Below are positions 7,614 through 16,225 of a stretch of 64,000 bases of DNA, in pieces. Under the pieces are notes generated by a model. The model was given only the letters and a program-made list of their open reading frames with translations, was not told the DNA's origin and did no database searches. The DNA comes from Candidatus Gastranaerophilales bacterium. GTDB taxonomy: Bacteria > Cyanobacteriota > Vampirovibrionia > Gastranaerophilales > Gastranaerophilaceae. The position numbers and the translations under genes are program-made. The DNA lies in NCBI GenBank assembly GCA_947624325.1, contig CANQJT010000007.1:25685-89684 (forward strand). The letters are read 5' to 3'. The first letter of the stretch is position 1; every line of letters starts with the position of its first letter.

Positions 7614-9251
7614 ATGAAAATCAGCTCTGATTTAAATAAAGTTAGTTTTAAGTCTGCTATAGTTAACATTAATGCAGTCTCTGATACACATGGTGAGCTT
7701 GCTATGGCTAATAATGCATTGGAAACAATGCGGAATTTAAATAACGATATTTTTGTTAAAGAAGGGAAAGGAAAAAAGAATATATTTGCAATCTGCGGTG
7801 ATTGGTTCATGTCCGGGCCAAAGAAAGGATTTTCTTCCAATCCTGAAAAGCCTTTAGCATTCTTTCAACTTGATATTTTAAATGAATTTATAAATCAAAT
7901 TAATTCAATCCAAAATAACTCGGTGCTTTTCGTCGCAGGCAATCACGAATTTGACGGCGGAACTGCTTTATTTGATAAGGTTTGTTCAAAATTAAATGCT
8001 GAAATTATTATGACTAATCTTAAAAAATATAAATCACCGGCTTTAATTGAAAGTGCAGATAAAATCTTAAAACAAAAAATTATTGAAATTGAAGATGATA
8101 AAAATCCTGATTTAAAACATAAGGTTTTGTTCCTCGGAATAAGCCCCGTTAATATGTCTGCTTATAAAAAGGATTTACAAGGTATTGAATTTTTAAATAA
8201 TTCACTATTATACCAAGCAAATATTACAAAAAATGATTACCTTAAAACCCTTGAAAGTTGTAAAAGACAAATAGAAAGATTTAAAAGAAAAAATCCCAAC
8301 GGAATTGTAGTTTTATTAAATCATACAGGAGTGGGTTTTGCTGATAATCTTGCTCGGGAATCAAATGTTGATTTGGTTTTAAACGGACACGAACATAAAA
8401 ATAATATCCGAAACGTAAATGATACTTTAATTGTAGAAATGTCGCAAAACTTTGAAAAGATGGTTAATGCAAAATTAAAAATTGATGATAGGGGAAAACT
8501 CTCTAATATTGAATTAAAAACATATTATCCTGCTAAAGACAAAACAGACGGCCCTATTACTGAATTGTATAATAAACTTTTGGGTGAAGACTTAATGCCT
8601 AAATATAGTATTACAACTAGAAATCCTAATTTAACTCAGCTTGACATTAAATTTATAAGAAATAAAAATAATTATCTTTCAGATTTTGTAACTGATTCAG
8701 TCTTGGAAGAAATAAAGAAAATCCAACCTGATGTTGACTTTTTTGCTCTTAATTCCTCATCAATAAGACATTCTTTAAAAATATCTAAAAAACCTGAAAT
8801 AAGTAACTTTGATATTATAAATGTACTGTCGGGAATTAATGACGATGAAGGAAATATTGTTATTTCCGAAGTAACGGGGAAACAAATTCTTGAAATGGTT
8901 CTGGATAATGTATTAAACAATAATATTGCTCCTCAAAAAAACTCATTGATACAGTATTCAGGACTGAAAATTAACAAAACAAACCTTCTTAAAGCATTTG
9001 TTCAAAGAGCGCCCAAAGAAGAATTAATTAATAATATATTTGATGCCTCAACTAACGAACCAATAATATTGAATAAAAAATATAAAATCGCAAACGTTAT
9101 AAAGTATTTTAATAAAACAAAAAATCAAAGAATAAAAGCAATGAAAGATAATGCAGACTCAATTAATGTAACGGTACAGGAACTATTTAAGAAACATTTT
9201 GAAAACTCAGACGGGAATTTAACGGCAGACTTAGATGTAAGAATAAAATAA
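7614..9251 (+). CDS. 5'-nucleotidase-like metallophosphoesterase with FKG-type N-terminus
   Basis: A two-domain protein of the UshA/5'-nucleotidase type. The N-terminal calcineurin-like domain has AVSDTHGE, CGDWFMSG, VAGNHEFDGG, LLNHTG and NGHEHKNN, which supply the usual di-metal ligands. The C-terminal part (LNSSSIRHSL..., VLSGINDD) matches the 5'-nucleotidase substrate domain. Related enzymes are normally secreted by a signal peptide. Here the N-terminus has none and instead reads MKISSDLNKVSFKSA, the FKG-type pattern. The frame reaches an ATG at 7587. I prefer 7614 because of that shared N-terminal pattern, although the ribosome site is weak for both. Confidence 0.85.
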   Translation: MKISSDLNKVSFKSAIVNINAVSDTHGELAMANNALETMRNLNNDIFVKEGKGKKNIFAICGDWFMSGPKKGFSSNPEKPLAFFQLDILNEFINQINSIQNNSVLFVAGNHEFDGGTALFDKVCSKLNAEIIMTNLKKYKSPALIESADKILKQKIIEIEDDKNPDLKHKVLFLGISPVNMSAYKKDLQGIEFLNNSLLYQANITKNDYLKTLESCKRQIERFKRKNPNGIVVLLNHTGVGFADNLARESNVDLVLNGHEHKNNIRNVNDTLIVEMSQNFEKMVNAKLKIDDRGKLSNIELKTYYPAKDKTDGPITELYNKLLGEDLMPKYSITTRNPNLTQLDIKFIRNKNNYLSDFVTDSVLEEIKKIQPDVDFFALNSSSIRHSLKISKKPEISNFDIINVLSGINDDEGNIVISEVTGKQILEMVLDNVLNNNIAPQKNSLIQYSGLKINKTNLLKAFVQRAPKEELINNIFDASTNEPIILNKKYKIANVIKYFNKTKNQRIKAMKDNADSINVTVQELFKKHFENSDGNLTADLDVRIK

Positions 9252-9281
9252 TTAAAACTTTGTTATAAATTATAAGATTTA

Positions 9282-9310
9282 TTGAAAAAAAAATTTGAGA
9301 ATGTTAAAAT
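9282..9310 (+). promoter_or_regulatory. tRNA-type promoter in front of the first truncated tRNA copy
   Basis: TTGAAA (9282-9287) and TAAAAT (9305-9310) are separated by 17 bases. Eight bases downstream begins the first truncated tRNA-Pro copy at 9319. The arrangement looks like the original tRNA promoter, now 366 bases from the intact tRNA. Confidence 0.6.
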
Positions 9311-9318
9311 TATAGTAT

Positions 9319-9684
9319 CGGGACGTGGCGCAGACAAATTTTGCGTAGGCTGAAGCGAAGCGAAATGCCGAAGTAACACCGAAATAGCGAACGACTTTTG
9401 CGAAGCAAATAGTGAGCGACTTGAAGTTGTGAAGCAATAATTTGTAACTGTTGCAAAAATCGGGACGTGGCGCAGCCTGACTCTGCCGACGAGAAAGATA
9501 CGGTGTATCTTTTGAGGATAGGTAGCACGTAGTGCGCTTCAGGCTCGATAATATGAAAATTAAATACAAAATCGGGACGTGGCGCAGCCTGACTCTGCCG
9601 ACGAGAAAGATACGGTGTATCTTTTGAGGAGAGGTAGCACGTAGTGCGCTTCAGGCTCGATAATATGAAAATTAAATACAAAAT
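9319..9684 (+). repeat. tandem partial copies of the tRNA-Pro 5' end (three units)
   Basis: Three units begin with the tRNA 5' end: at 9319 (first 15 bases of the tRNA), at 9461 and at 9573 (first 19 bases each). The last two are 112-bp tandem units, essentially identical apart from one base (t/g near 9519/9631), and the second runs directly into the intact tRNA at 9685. Each 112-bp unit also contains a nearly exact inverted copy of a tRNA internal segment (9529-9545 and 9641-9657). The first unit (142 bp) has a different, GC-richer filler with small hairpins such as TTTGCGAAGCAAA. Frames open across this region are not genes. Confidence 0.9.
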
Positions 9685-9740
<56 letters not shown>

Positions 9741-9758
<18 letters not shown>

Positions 9759-10035
9759 TTTTTTTGTTGTTAAAACTCTTTCGCGTTTCGTGATTTTCTA
9801 CGGCTTGTGCCTTGAAAATCTACTCACCCGACCCGTCAAACTACGGCTCATTCTTTCGCCTTGTTTGTCGTGCAAATCTTGTCGTTCCGATTTTTTTATT
9901 GTTAAAACTCTTTCGCGTTTCGTGATTTTCTACGGCTTGTGCCTTGAAAATCTACTCACCCGACCCGTCAAACTACGGCTCATTCTTTCGCCTTGTTTGT
10001 CGTGCAAATCTTGTCGTTCCGATTTTTTTGTTGTT
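9741..10035 (+). repeat. tandem 132-bp units starting with the tRNA-Pro 3' end
   Basis: The last 18 bases of the tRNA plus the following T-run recur at 9873 and 10005, spacing 132 bp each time. Two full units (9741-9872, 9873-10004) are almost identical; the third is cut off after about 30 bases. Each filler contains the imperfect hairpin GATTTTC...GAAAATC. The tRNA 3' end with a T-run is the typical attB form of tRNA-targeting integrases, so the copies may be att-like scars. An open frame across this region is not a gene. Confidence 0.9.
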
Positions 10036-10118
10036 TAAATTGCTAGCAAGTTCTCACGTTTCGCACAACTCTAAACAAAATTGTCGAAAAAGTTGTTGAT
10101 TTTAAACCAACCTACAAG

Positions 10119-10277
10119 CTATAAATAATTCAATTTTTTCGCAATTAAAGGAGTTAATAAATTCCAAGCTTCTTCATTCGGATGCCCGTCATAGGGGATT
10201 GCATATTTTTTACTTAAAATTTTGTTATTAGTAATTTCCGGAGCAGAAATTACATTAAACCCGTTTTCTTTAAGCAT
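10119..10277 (-). pseudogene. C-terminal remnant of an SGNH-hydrolase-like protein
   Basis: From an ATG overlapping the galE stop, 52 residues end with KYAIPYDGHPNEEAWNLL and a short tail. DGHPN with a following helix resembles the catalytic Asp-x-His block near the C-terminus of SGNH/AlgX-type acyl esterases. The rest of such an enzyme (GDS block and core) is absent. The open frame continues upstream to 10379, but that part lies inside galE in another frame. Most likely this is the surviving 3' end of a deleted gene; a translated small ORF coupled to galE is possible. Confidence 0.4.
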
Positions 10278-11259
10278 TATTTTGTTTTTGTTCCCATAAA
10301 TATGCGGTTTGTATGCTGTCAAAAAGAGTTTTTTCAGGTGCCCAGCCGAGAATATTTTTTGCTTTTGATGCATTTGCATATAAAATCGGAGGATCTCCTT
10401 CTCTTCTTTCGGTTATTTCAACATTAATCTGAGTATTTGTAACTTTCTGACAAATATCAAATACTTCTTTTACACTGTTACCGTTTTCCGTACCTATATT
10501 AAAAATATCCGATATATTATTTTTATTTAAATATTCAAGTGATAATCTGTGTGCATCAGCTAAATCTTCCACATTTACATAATCTCTGATACAAGTACCG
10601 TCAGGTGTATTATAATCCGTACCGTAAATTTTAAATATTTTGTTTTTATCAGTTACCGCTTTTAATACATTTGGAATTAAATGGGTTTCAGGAGTATGCC
10701 ATTCACCTGTTCTTATTAAAGAATCACAACCTGCAACATTAAAGTATCTTAATATAACAGATTTTAAATTATAAGCACTATCATAATCTTTTAATATTTT
10801 TTCAATTGTAAGTTTTGTATTTCCATAAGGATTTATTGGGTTTTGCGGATGATTTTCATCAAGCGGAAGAATTTTAGGAACTCCGTATGTTGCGCAAGTG
10901 GAAGAAAATACTATTTTTTTTACATTATATTTTATCATTGTGTTTAATAAGTTTAATGTTCCGATAACATTATTTTCATAATATTTTTTAGGATTTTTGC
11001 AAGATTCTTCAACGAGCGAAAATGCGGCAAAATGAATTACTGCATCAATTTTATTTTTTTCAAATAATAGTTCCAAATCTTTAATATTAAGCAAGTCACC
11101 TTTTTGAAATTCAATATTTCCGATTGTTTTAAGTGCATTAATTGTTTCTATATGTCCTGTTGAAAGATTATCAAAAATTATTATTTTATAATTTCGTTTT
11201 AACAAATTAATAACGGTATGACTGCCTATATAACCTGCCCCTCCGGTAATTAATATCAT
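10270..11259 (-). CDS. galE: UDP-glucose 4-epimerase
   Basis: 329 residues, an extended short-chain dehydrogenase that interconverts UDP-glucose and UDP-galactose. NAD motif GGAGYIGSH is at residues 6-14. The catalytic region has SSTCATYG (Ser/Thr near 120) and the Tyr145-x-x-x-Lys149 pair in NPYGNTKL. RYFNVAGCD and CIRDYVNVEDLA are also typical. Ribosome site GGGGGA lies directly before the ATG. With ugd it points to surface polysaccharide synthesis. Confidence 0.95.
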   Translation of the reverse strand: MILITGGAGYIGSHTVINLLKRNYKIIIFDNLSTGHIETINALKTIGNIEFQKGDLLNIKDLELLFEKNKIDAVIHFAAFSLVEESCKNPKKYYENNVIGTLNLLNTMIKYNVKKIVFSSTCATYGVPKILPLDENHPQNPINPYGNTKLTIEKILKDYDSAYNLKSVILRYFNVAGCDSLIRTGEWHTPETHLIPNVLKAVTDKNKIFKIYGTDYNTPDGTCIRDYVNVEDLADAHRLSLEYLNKNNISDIFNIGTENGNSVKEVFDICQKVTNTQINVEITERREGDPPILYANASKAKNILGWAPEKTLFDSIQTAYLWEQKQNNA

Positions 11260-11288
11260 ATTCCCCCGATTTCCTTTATTTACTATAA

Positions 11289-11317
11289 TTGTATTCGTAT
11301 AACTTATTTAATATAAT
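11289..11317 (+). promoter_or_regulatory. predicted sigma-70 promoter for the glycosyltransferase gene
   Basis: TTGTAT (11289-11294), a 17-base spacer and TATAAT (11312-11317), 35 bases before the ATG at 11353. Confidence 0.6.
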
Positions 11318-11352
11318 TGTAACATAGGATATGAAAATAATGGAATTTTAGT

Positions 11353-12948
11353 ATGAAAAATATAATTTTAAATTATTATTTTAATTTTATTAACTTTATC
11401 AAAAACAAATCGGTTTATGAATTAATTTTTTATATTATTTTATCTGTTGTTATTATTGTAAATATTTTCATAAGATTTTCATTATGGCTTCGCCAGATTC
11501 CTTTTTCATATGATGAAGAACTGCTTGGAGTGTTTTTTTTCAAAACAAATTATACAGGCTTGTTTAACAGTTTACATTACCTTGTAAAAATACCTCCGAT
11601 TTGGGGTATTTTAAATCAAGCTTTTTTAAATATTTTTGGTCATACTTTTTTAATATACAGACTTGTTTCTTTTATATCGGGAATTATTTCAATACCGTTA
11701 TTTATAATATTGTGTAAGGATATATTTAAAAACAAAATTGCTTTTCTTTCAGCAATTATATTTTTTATATATAACCCCACATTACTTTTTTACTCTGTAA
11801 ATTTCAGACCTTATTCATTTGATTTATTAATATCACTTATTTTGATATTACTTTATAAGCACATTTCTTTAAAAGAAATCAGTTTAAAACAAACAATTAT
11901 ATTTTCCGTTTGTGCTTTTATTATGCAAATATCAAGTTTTTCAGTTATGATAATTCTTCCGTCTGTTATATTTGCTAAAAGTATTCAAGAAAAATATTTT
12001 AATCGTAAATGTTTATTAATTTTATTTGCATTATTATCAGCATGTATCTATTTGTATTTAATTGATAAAAATTGTTATGATTTTATGTTACTCGGCTGGA
12101 AGTATTCTTTTTGGGATTTATCTGTAAAATCATTATTTGATTTGTTTAATAATTTATTTAAGTTTATTTTTATTTATCCTAATGATTATCCTAATAATCT
12201 TAATTATCTGACTTTTATTTTTCTTATAGGCTTTATATATTTATTAAAAGATAACTTTAAATACGGATTATTATTTTTATTTTTTATATTGTTAAATTTA
12301 TATACTTCTCTGGTAAAAGTTTATCCTTTAGGGGATAGAGTTTGTTTATATTTGTTTCCGGTAATTTTTATATCATTGTGTAAAATTATTGATATTCAAC
12401 TTCCTTTATTTGAAAAGGTTAAAAATTTAGGTTTTATTAAACACAATAAGATTATATTATTAATATTATCTTTAATTTTATCATATGCTTTATTTTCGGT
12501 TTCTCATATAAATAAATGGAGTATTAAATTAATAAATCCGTTTAATAATTTATTTTTTGAAAATGAAAAAAAGGAATATTATAATTTTTCAAAAACATTT
12601 TTAAATAAATATAAAGAAGGTGAAAAATTAGCAGCTTATATCTATTTAATGGTTAATCTGGATTTTTATAACAATTATTTTAACCTTAATAAAAAACTGG
12701 AATATACAGGCGCCTATATATTTATAAAAGAAAATGACAATATGCTTTGGGAAGTAAATATTGATAATTTTAAAAAAGCACTCAAAGAAAAAAAAGAATC
12801 AAAAGTAAAATACTGGATAATATTATCGACAAATGCTTTGGAAGTAAATCCGGATAATGTTAATATCATTGAAAATGAACTTAAAAAAGAAAAGATAAAA
12901 TATAATAAAAATTCAAATGAGTATATACATATGTTTGAAATTTTGTAA
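11353..12948 (+). CDS. polytopic GT-C glycosyltransferase (PMT/ArnT-like)
   Basis: 531 residues with about ten hydrophobic segments. After the first membrane segment comes PFSYDEELLG, matching the Asp-Glu motif in the first outer loop of GT-39/GT-83-type lipid-linked sugar transferases. The C-terminal ~130 residues are soluble, with many Lys and Asn. Such enzymes move a sugar from a polyprenyl-phosphate donor to a lipid or protein outside the cytoplasmic membrane. The acceptor cannot be told from sequence. It is divergent from galE with its own promoter. Confidence 0.75.
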   Translation: MKNIILNYYFNFINFIKNKSVYELIFYIILSVVIIVNIFIRFSLWLRQIPFSYDEELLGVFFFKTNYTGLFNSLHYLVKIPPIWGILNQAFLNIFGHTFLIYRLVSFISGIISIPLFIILCKDIFKNKIAFLSAIIFFIYNPTLLFYSVNFRPYSFDLLISLILILLYKHISLKEISLKQTIIFSVCAFIMQISSFSVMIILPSVIFAKSIQEKYFNRKCLLILFALLSACIYLYLIDKNCYDFMLLGWKYSFWDLSVKSLFDLFNNLFKFIFIYPNDYPNNLNYLTFIFLIGFIYLLKDNFKYGLLFLFFILLNLYTSLVKVYPLGDRVCLYLFPVIFISLCKIIDIQLPLFEKVKNLGFIKHNKIILLILSLILSYALFSVSHINKWSIKLINPFNNLFFENEKKEYYNFSKTFLNKYKEGEKLAAYIYLMVNLDFYNNYFNLNKKLEYTGAYIFIKENDNMLWEVNIDNFKKALKEKKESKVKYWIILSTNALEVNPDNVNIIENELKKEKIKYNKNSNEYIHMFEIL

Positions 12949-13042
12949 AGAAATGTAAAATGTACAAGTAAATTTATTAAAGTTATTTTTATAAATGTCG
13001 ATAATCCAAATTATATTATGTGAAATAATAAGGAGTATTTTT

Positions 13043-15211
13043 ATGACAGACAGTTATTTAAATAATGTAATAAATGGAAAAGGTTTAACATACGGTCTGG
13101 ACGGAACAAATTCAAAGAGCGGAGAAGTAAAAGAAGAGAATAAAGAAGTAAAAAATGAAGAAAAAGCACAAGAAACATCTGAATTTACAGAAGAAGATTT
13201 AAAAGAATATAATGAAGTTTTAAAATCAGTAAGTGATATATTAAATTCTATAGAAACTGATGAATCAAACACAGAAACAACTGAACTATCAGAATTAACA
13301 ATAAGTGAATTAAAAGATAAAATAGATAAATTAACAAGTCAAATATCTTCATATGATTCTGCTGTTTTGTCATTAGATACATTATTGGAAGCAAAAGATG
13401 CGCTGTTAACAGAAAAAGAAAAGATACTAAAACAAAGAAAAGAAGAATATGATGAAATAGAAGAAGAATTAAAAGAAGAAGAAAAAGAATTAGATAAAAA
13501 AGACGATGAAATAAATAAGAAATTTAGTGCAATACAAGAACAACAAAAAATAGTAGAATCAATAACTAAAGGTGACAAAATAGATGAAAGCAAATTAAAG
13601 TCGGTATGTTCAGCAATTTCGTCATTGTATTCCGACATGAGTGAATTATTAAATACTAAAAATGAAATAGAAAAAAGTATAGACTCATTAAATACAAAAT
13701 TAGCTTATAAATATAAAGAAGTGGTATTAGCTAAAAGCGAAGTAGTATCTACTTCCAATTTAATAAAAGGGATTAACACACAAAAGACTAATATTGAGAC
13801 ACAGAAGAGCCAAACGAATACAGAACTCAATACAGTCAGAGAAGAGTATAATTCTAAAGTTGAGGCGGATAATAATACTTCAGCTTCAACAACTGTCAAT
13901 CAAAATAACTTAAGTAGTTCAGCTGGTATAACAACTGTCAATCAAAATAACTCAAGTAGTTCAGTAAATGGTATAACTTCAGTTCTTGCAAATCAAGAAG
14001 TTCAATTATGTGAAAATATGACTACTCAAGATTTAATAAATCTTTTATCACCGGCAGAACAGGAATATATAAAAGATATAAATTTATCTGAAAAATTATG
14101 TGACGGTTCGCCACGATACGTCTTTGCTACAGGTAAAGAGGATAATCAGTATCACGTCTACGATTTAGCAACAAGCAATGGACCTTCTATTGTTAGACAA
14201 AAGGAAAATATACATATACCGGTATTGTCACGAGAAGATATAAGACAATTAGGTAGTAGTATAGATTATAATGCTCTTCTAGTTCAAGCTTATAGCAACA
14301 GTGCTATTGCATTTGGTAACGGATTTATTTTTAACTTTACCCAAGGTGAAAGAATATGTTACTATGCTGACGATTGTGACGTAGTAAACTCTTTTAAAGC
14401 TTGTTATTGTACTCAGTCCCCATTATCATTAGATATTGACGGTAATGGAGTAAATACTTCTGATGAAATTATAGATTATGATATTGATGGTGACGGTAAA
14501 ACAGATAAAATCTATAATTCTGCGGATGCTGTATTGGTATTTGATAAAGATGGCGACGGAATATCAGGTAAAGACGGTTCCGAATGCTTCGGAAATAACA
14601 CCGATATCGACGGCGACGGCAAAAAAGACGGCTATGCAAACGGATTTGAGGCATTAAAAGCATTAGCTAAAGAAAATAACCTGATAAACGGAAAAGATGA
14701 TAACGTTTTAGATCAAAATGATTTGGATTTCTTAGAAAATAAATTCGGTCTAAAACTAAAACTTAACGGATATAATTCGGAAGCAGTATCTTTAAAAGAT
14801 GCAGGAATAACCGAAATTAATCTTGCCCAGACAGATGAAACCGAAATGATTGATAACTTTGACGGATTAGGTAATCAGTTAATGAAACAACAAGGTGCAA
14901 CATTCAAAATAAACGGCGAGACGAGAGAGTATGCTGATATATGGCATAAAAAGCTGGATGAAGACATTGAAAATGCAAAAAATGTATTTGAAGGTAATTC
15001 ATTAAGCTTTGATATATCAAGTGATTATTCTGATTTATTATTACAGAAGGCTACGAGGTCACATAGTGGTACTCAGCAGGCTATATTAAATAATAATAAA
15101 GAGTATGAACTTACAATGAATAGAATTCAAAATATATTTGAAGATTACAGACTGACAGAAGAAGAAGAAAAAGAAGAAGAAGAAAAAGAAAATACTTCTG
15201 TTGAAGAGTAA
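13043..15211 (+). CDS. large coiled-coil protein with RTX-like Ca-binding C-terminal domain
   Basis: 722 residues. Residues about 30-290 are Glu/Lys-rich coiled coil. A short Asn/Ser linker with a repeated TTVNQNN follows. The C-terminal third resembles the region found after RTX repeats in haemolysin-like proteins: LSLDIDGNGV, DYDIDGDGKTD, FDKDGDGISG, then TDIDGDGKKDG, GFEALKALA, and a late ATFKINGETREYADIW block. The DxDGDG loops suggest Ca2+ binding. No GGxGxD nonapeptides and no signal peptide are seen. The tail is a Glu/Lys run. AAGGAG precedes the ATG at 13043; the frame extends to 12995 but lacks a site there. Confidence 0.75.
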   Translation: MTDSYLNNVINGKGLTYGLDGTNSKSGEVKEENKEVKNEEKAQETSEFTEEDLKEYNEVLKSVSDILNSIETDESNTETTELSELTISELKDKIDKLTSQISSYDSAVLSLDTLLEAKDALLTEKEKILKQRKEEYDEIEEELKEEEKELDKKDDEINKKFSAIQEQQKIVESITKGDKIDESKLKSVCSAISSLYSDMSELLNTKNEIEKSIDSLNTKLAYKYKEVVLAKSEVVSTSNLIKGINTQKTNIETQKSQTNTELNTVREEYNSKVEADNNTSASTTVNQNNLSSSAGITTVNQNNSSSSVNGITSVLANQEVQLCENMTTQDLINLLSPAEQEYIKDINLSEKLCDGSPRYVFATGKEDNQYHVYDLATSNGPSIVRQKENIHIPVLSREDIRQLGSSIDYNALLVQAYSNSAIAFGNGFIFNFTQGERICYYADDCDVVNSFKACYCTQSPLSLDIDGNGVNTSDEIIDYDIDGDGKTDKIYNSADAVLVFDKDGDGISGKDGSECFGNNTDIDGDGKKDGYANGFEALKALAKENNLINGKDDNVLDQNDLDFLENKFGLKLKLNGYNSEAVSLKDAGITEINLAQTDETEMIDNFDGLGNQLMKQQGATFKINGETREYADIWHKKLDEDIENAKNVFEGNSLSFDISSDYSDLLLQKATRSHSGTQQAILNNNKEYELTMNRIQNIFEDYRLTEEEEKEEEEKENTSVEE

Positions 15212-15212
15212 G

Positions 15213-15878
15213 TTAAAACTTTATTTTTTCAATGATAGTATTTGCAAGTATGGTATCTCCCATTTCATTTAAATGAACACCATCTGTTGTAAATATATGG
15301 TCTTCTTCCGGATTTTTTCCCGATTTCTTTAATGCCTTCTTAAATGCAGAATTAATATCTATTAATTGAATATGATTATTTTTTGCTAATTCAAAAAGAG
15401 CGAGGTTATAATCTGTTGTTATATTATTAATTTGAAAATAATTTTTTTCTGTTGTTGTAATAGTAAGCAGAACGACTTTTATATTATTTTTTAATGCTTT
15501 TTCAATAATTTTGTTCATATTTAATTTATATTGAGAAGCACCGCCTTCCAGTCGTCCCGTATCATTTATACCGCACATAATTAACAAAATGTCAGGATGT
15601 TTCGCTATAATATCATTATCCATTCTTTCCAGTAAATCTTTTGTTGTATTTCCGCATATTCCTGCAGGAATTACAATCAAGTTTTTTCCTTTTTTTTGAA
15701 GTCCCGTAACAGTTTGTCTTACGTATCCGTTTGTATTTTTCCAGCCTAATTCGGTTATAGAATCACCAAAAAAAGCTATTTTAACCGGATTTTCATTTTT
15801 TGCATATCCTTTTGATAAAACAAAAATACCTGTAAAAACAAAAATCAGAATTATTATTTTTATTAATATTTTTTTCAT
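15213..15878 (-). CDS. secreted SGNH/GDSL-family hydrolase
   Basis: 221 residues. A signal peptide or membrane anchor is at the N-terminus (KKILIKIIILIFVFTGIFVL). The four SGNH blocks are present: FFGDSITELG (nucleophile Ser), the Gly in PAGICGN, GINDTG (Asn), and DGVHLN (Asp and His). Members are esterases, lipases or polysaccharide deacetylases acting outside the cytoplasm; the substrate is unknown. Ribosome site GGAG precedes the ATG. The 3' end is one base from the end of the convergent Ca-motif gene. Confidence 0.88.
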   Translation of the reverse strand: MKKILIKIIILIFVFTGIFVLSKGYAKNENPVKIAFFGDSITELGWKNTNGYVRQTVTGLQKKGKNLIVIPAGICGNTTKDLLERMDNDIIAKHPDILLIMCGINDTGRLEGGASQYKLNMNKIIEKALKNNIKVVLLTITTTEKNYFQINNITTDYNLALFELAKNNHIQLIDINSAFKKALKKSGKNPEEDHIFTTDGVHLNEMGDTILANTIIEKIKF

Positions 15879-15934
15879 TTCAACTCCGATTTATCTGCTC
15901 CGGATAATAATTATACAAAATTTTTATAATAAAT

Positions 15935-15965
15935 AAAAGGAGTAAATATATAATTTACTCCTTTT
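15935..15965 (-). terminator. intrinsic terminator after the 35-residue ORF
   Basis: AAAAGGAGTAAAT and ATTTACTCCTTTT form a 13-bp hairpin. It lies directly after the stop of the minus-strand small gene at 15970. Confidence 0.7.
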
Positions 15966-15969
15966 GTTT

Positions 15970-16077
15970 TTAACCTTCACTTACTTGGGAAGCTTCTTCT
16001 TTTTTATGTTTTTTTATAAGTTTTGCAATGCCGATTCCTATACCAACCATTGCACCAAGCATAAATAATTTATTCAT
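15970..16077 (-). CDS. small 35-residue single-pass membrane protein
   Basis: A short ORF reading MNKLFMLGAMVGIGIGIAK, then a basic stretch LIKKHKKEEA and a short polar end. A good ribosome site (AGAGAGGG) lies at proper distance from the ATG, and a terminator follows the stop. The first ~20 residues form a glycine-zipper-like hydrophobic helix, followed by a strongly basic segment, so it is probably an inner-membrane microprotein with the tail in the cytoplasm. No homologue is recognised. Confidence 0.6.
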   Translation of the reverse strand: MNKLFMLGAMVGIGIGIAKLIKKHKKEEASQVSEG

Positions 16078-16225
16078 TTTATTCCCTCTCTTTTTTAACT
16101 TTGTTATCTTAAATGTAATTAATAAATTTTTCTATGTTCTTGCCGATATATTAATGACCTGTTTTTATACGTTAAAAACTTGAAATGATGTCAATTTGTA
16201 TTATCATAATAAAAAGAGGGTTAGT

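Noticed and set aside
9279..9681. Two overlapping minus-strand open frames sharing a repeated peptide
   Set aside because: They run across the truncated tRNA copies; the repeated peptide is only the 112-bp repeat in translation. No ribosome site, no credible protein.
10278..10379. Upstream extension of the SGNH remnant frame
   Set aside because: This part lies wholly inside galE in another frame and does not resemble the remnant's family.
13054..13899. Minus-strand Ser/Phe-rich open frames inside the coiled-coil gene
   Set aside because: They are antisense shadows of Glu/Lys-rich coding sequence, without ribosome sites.
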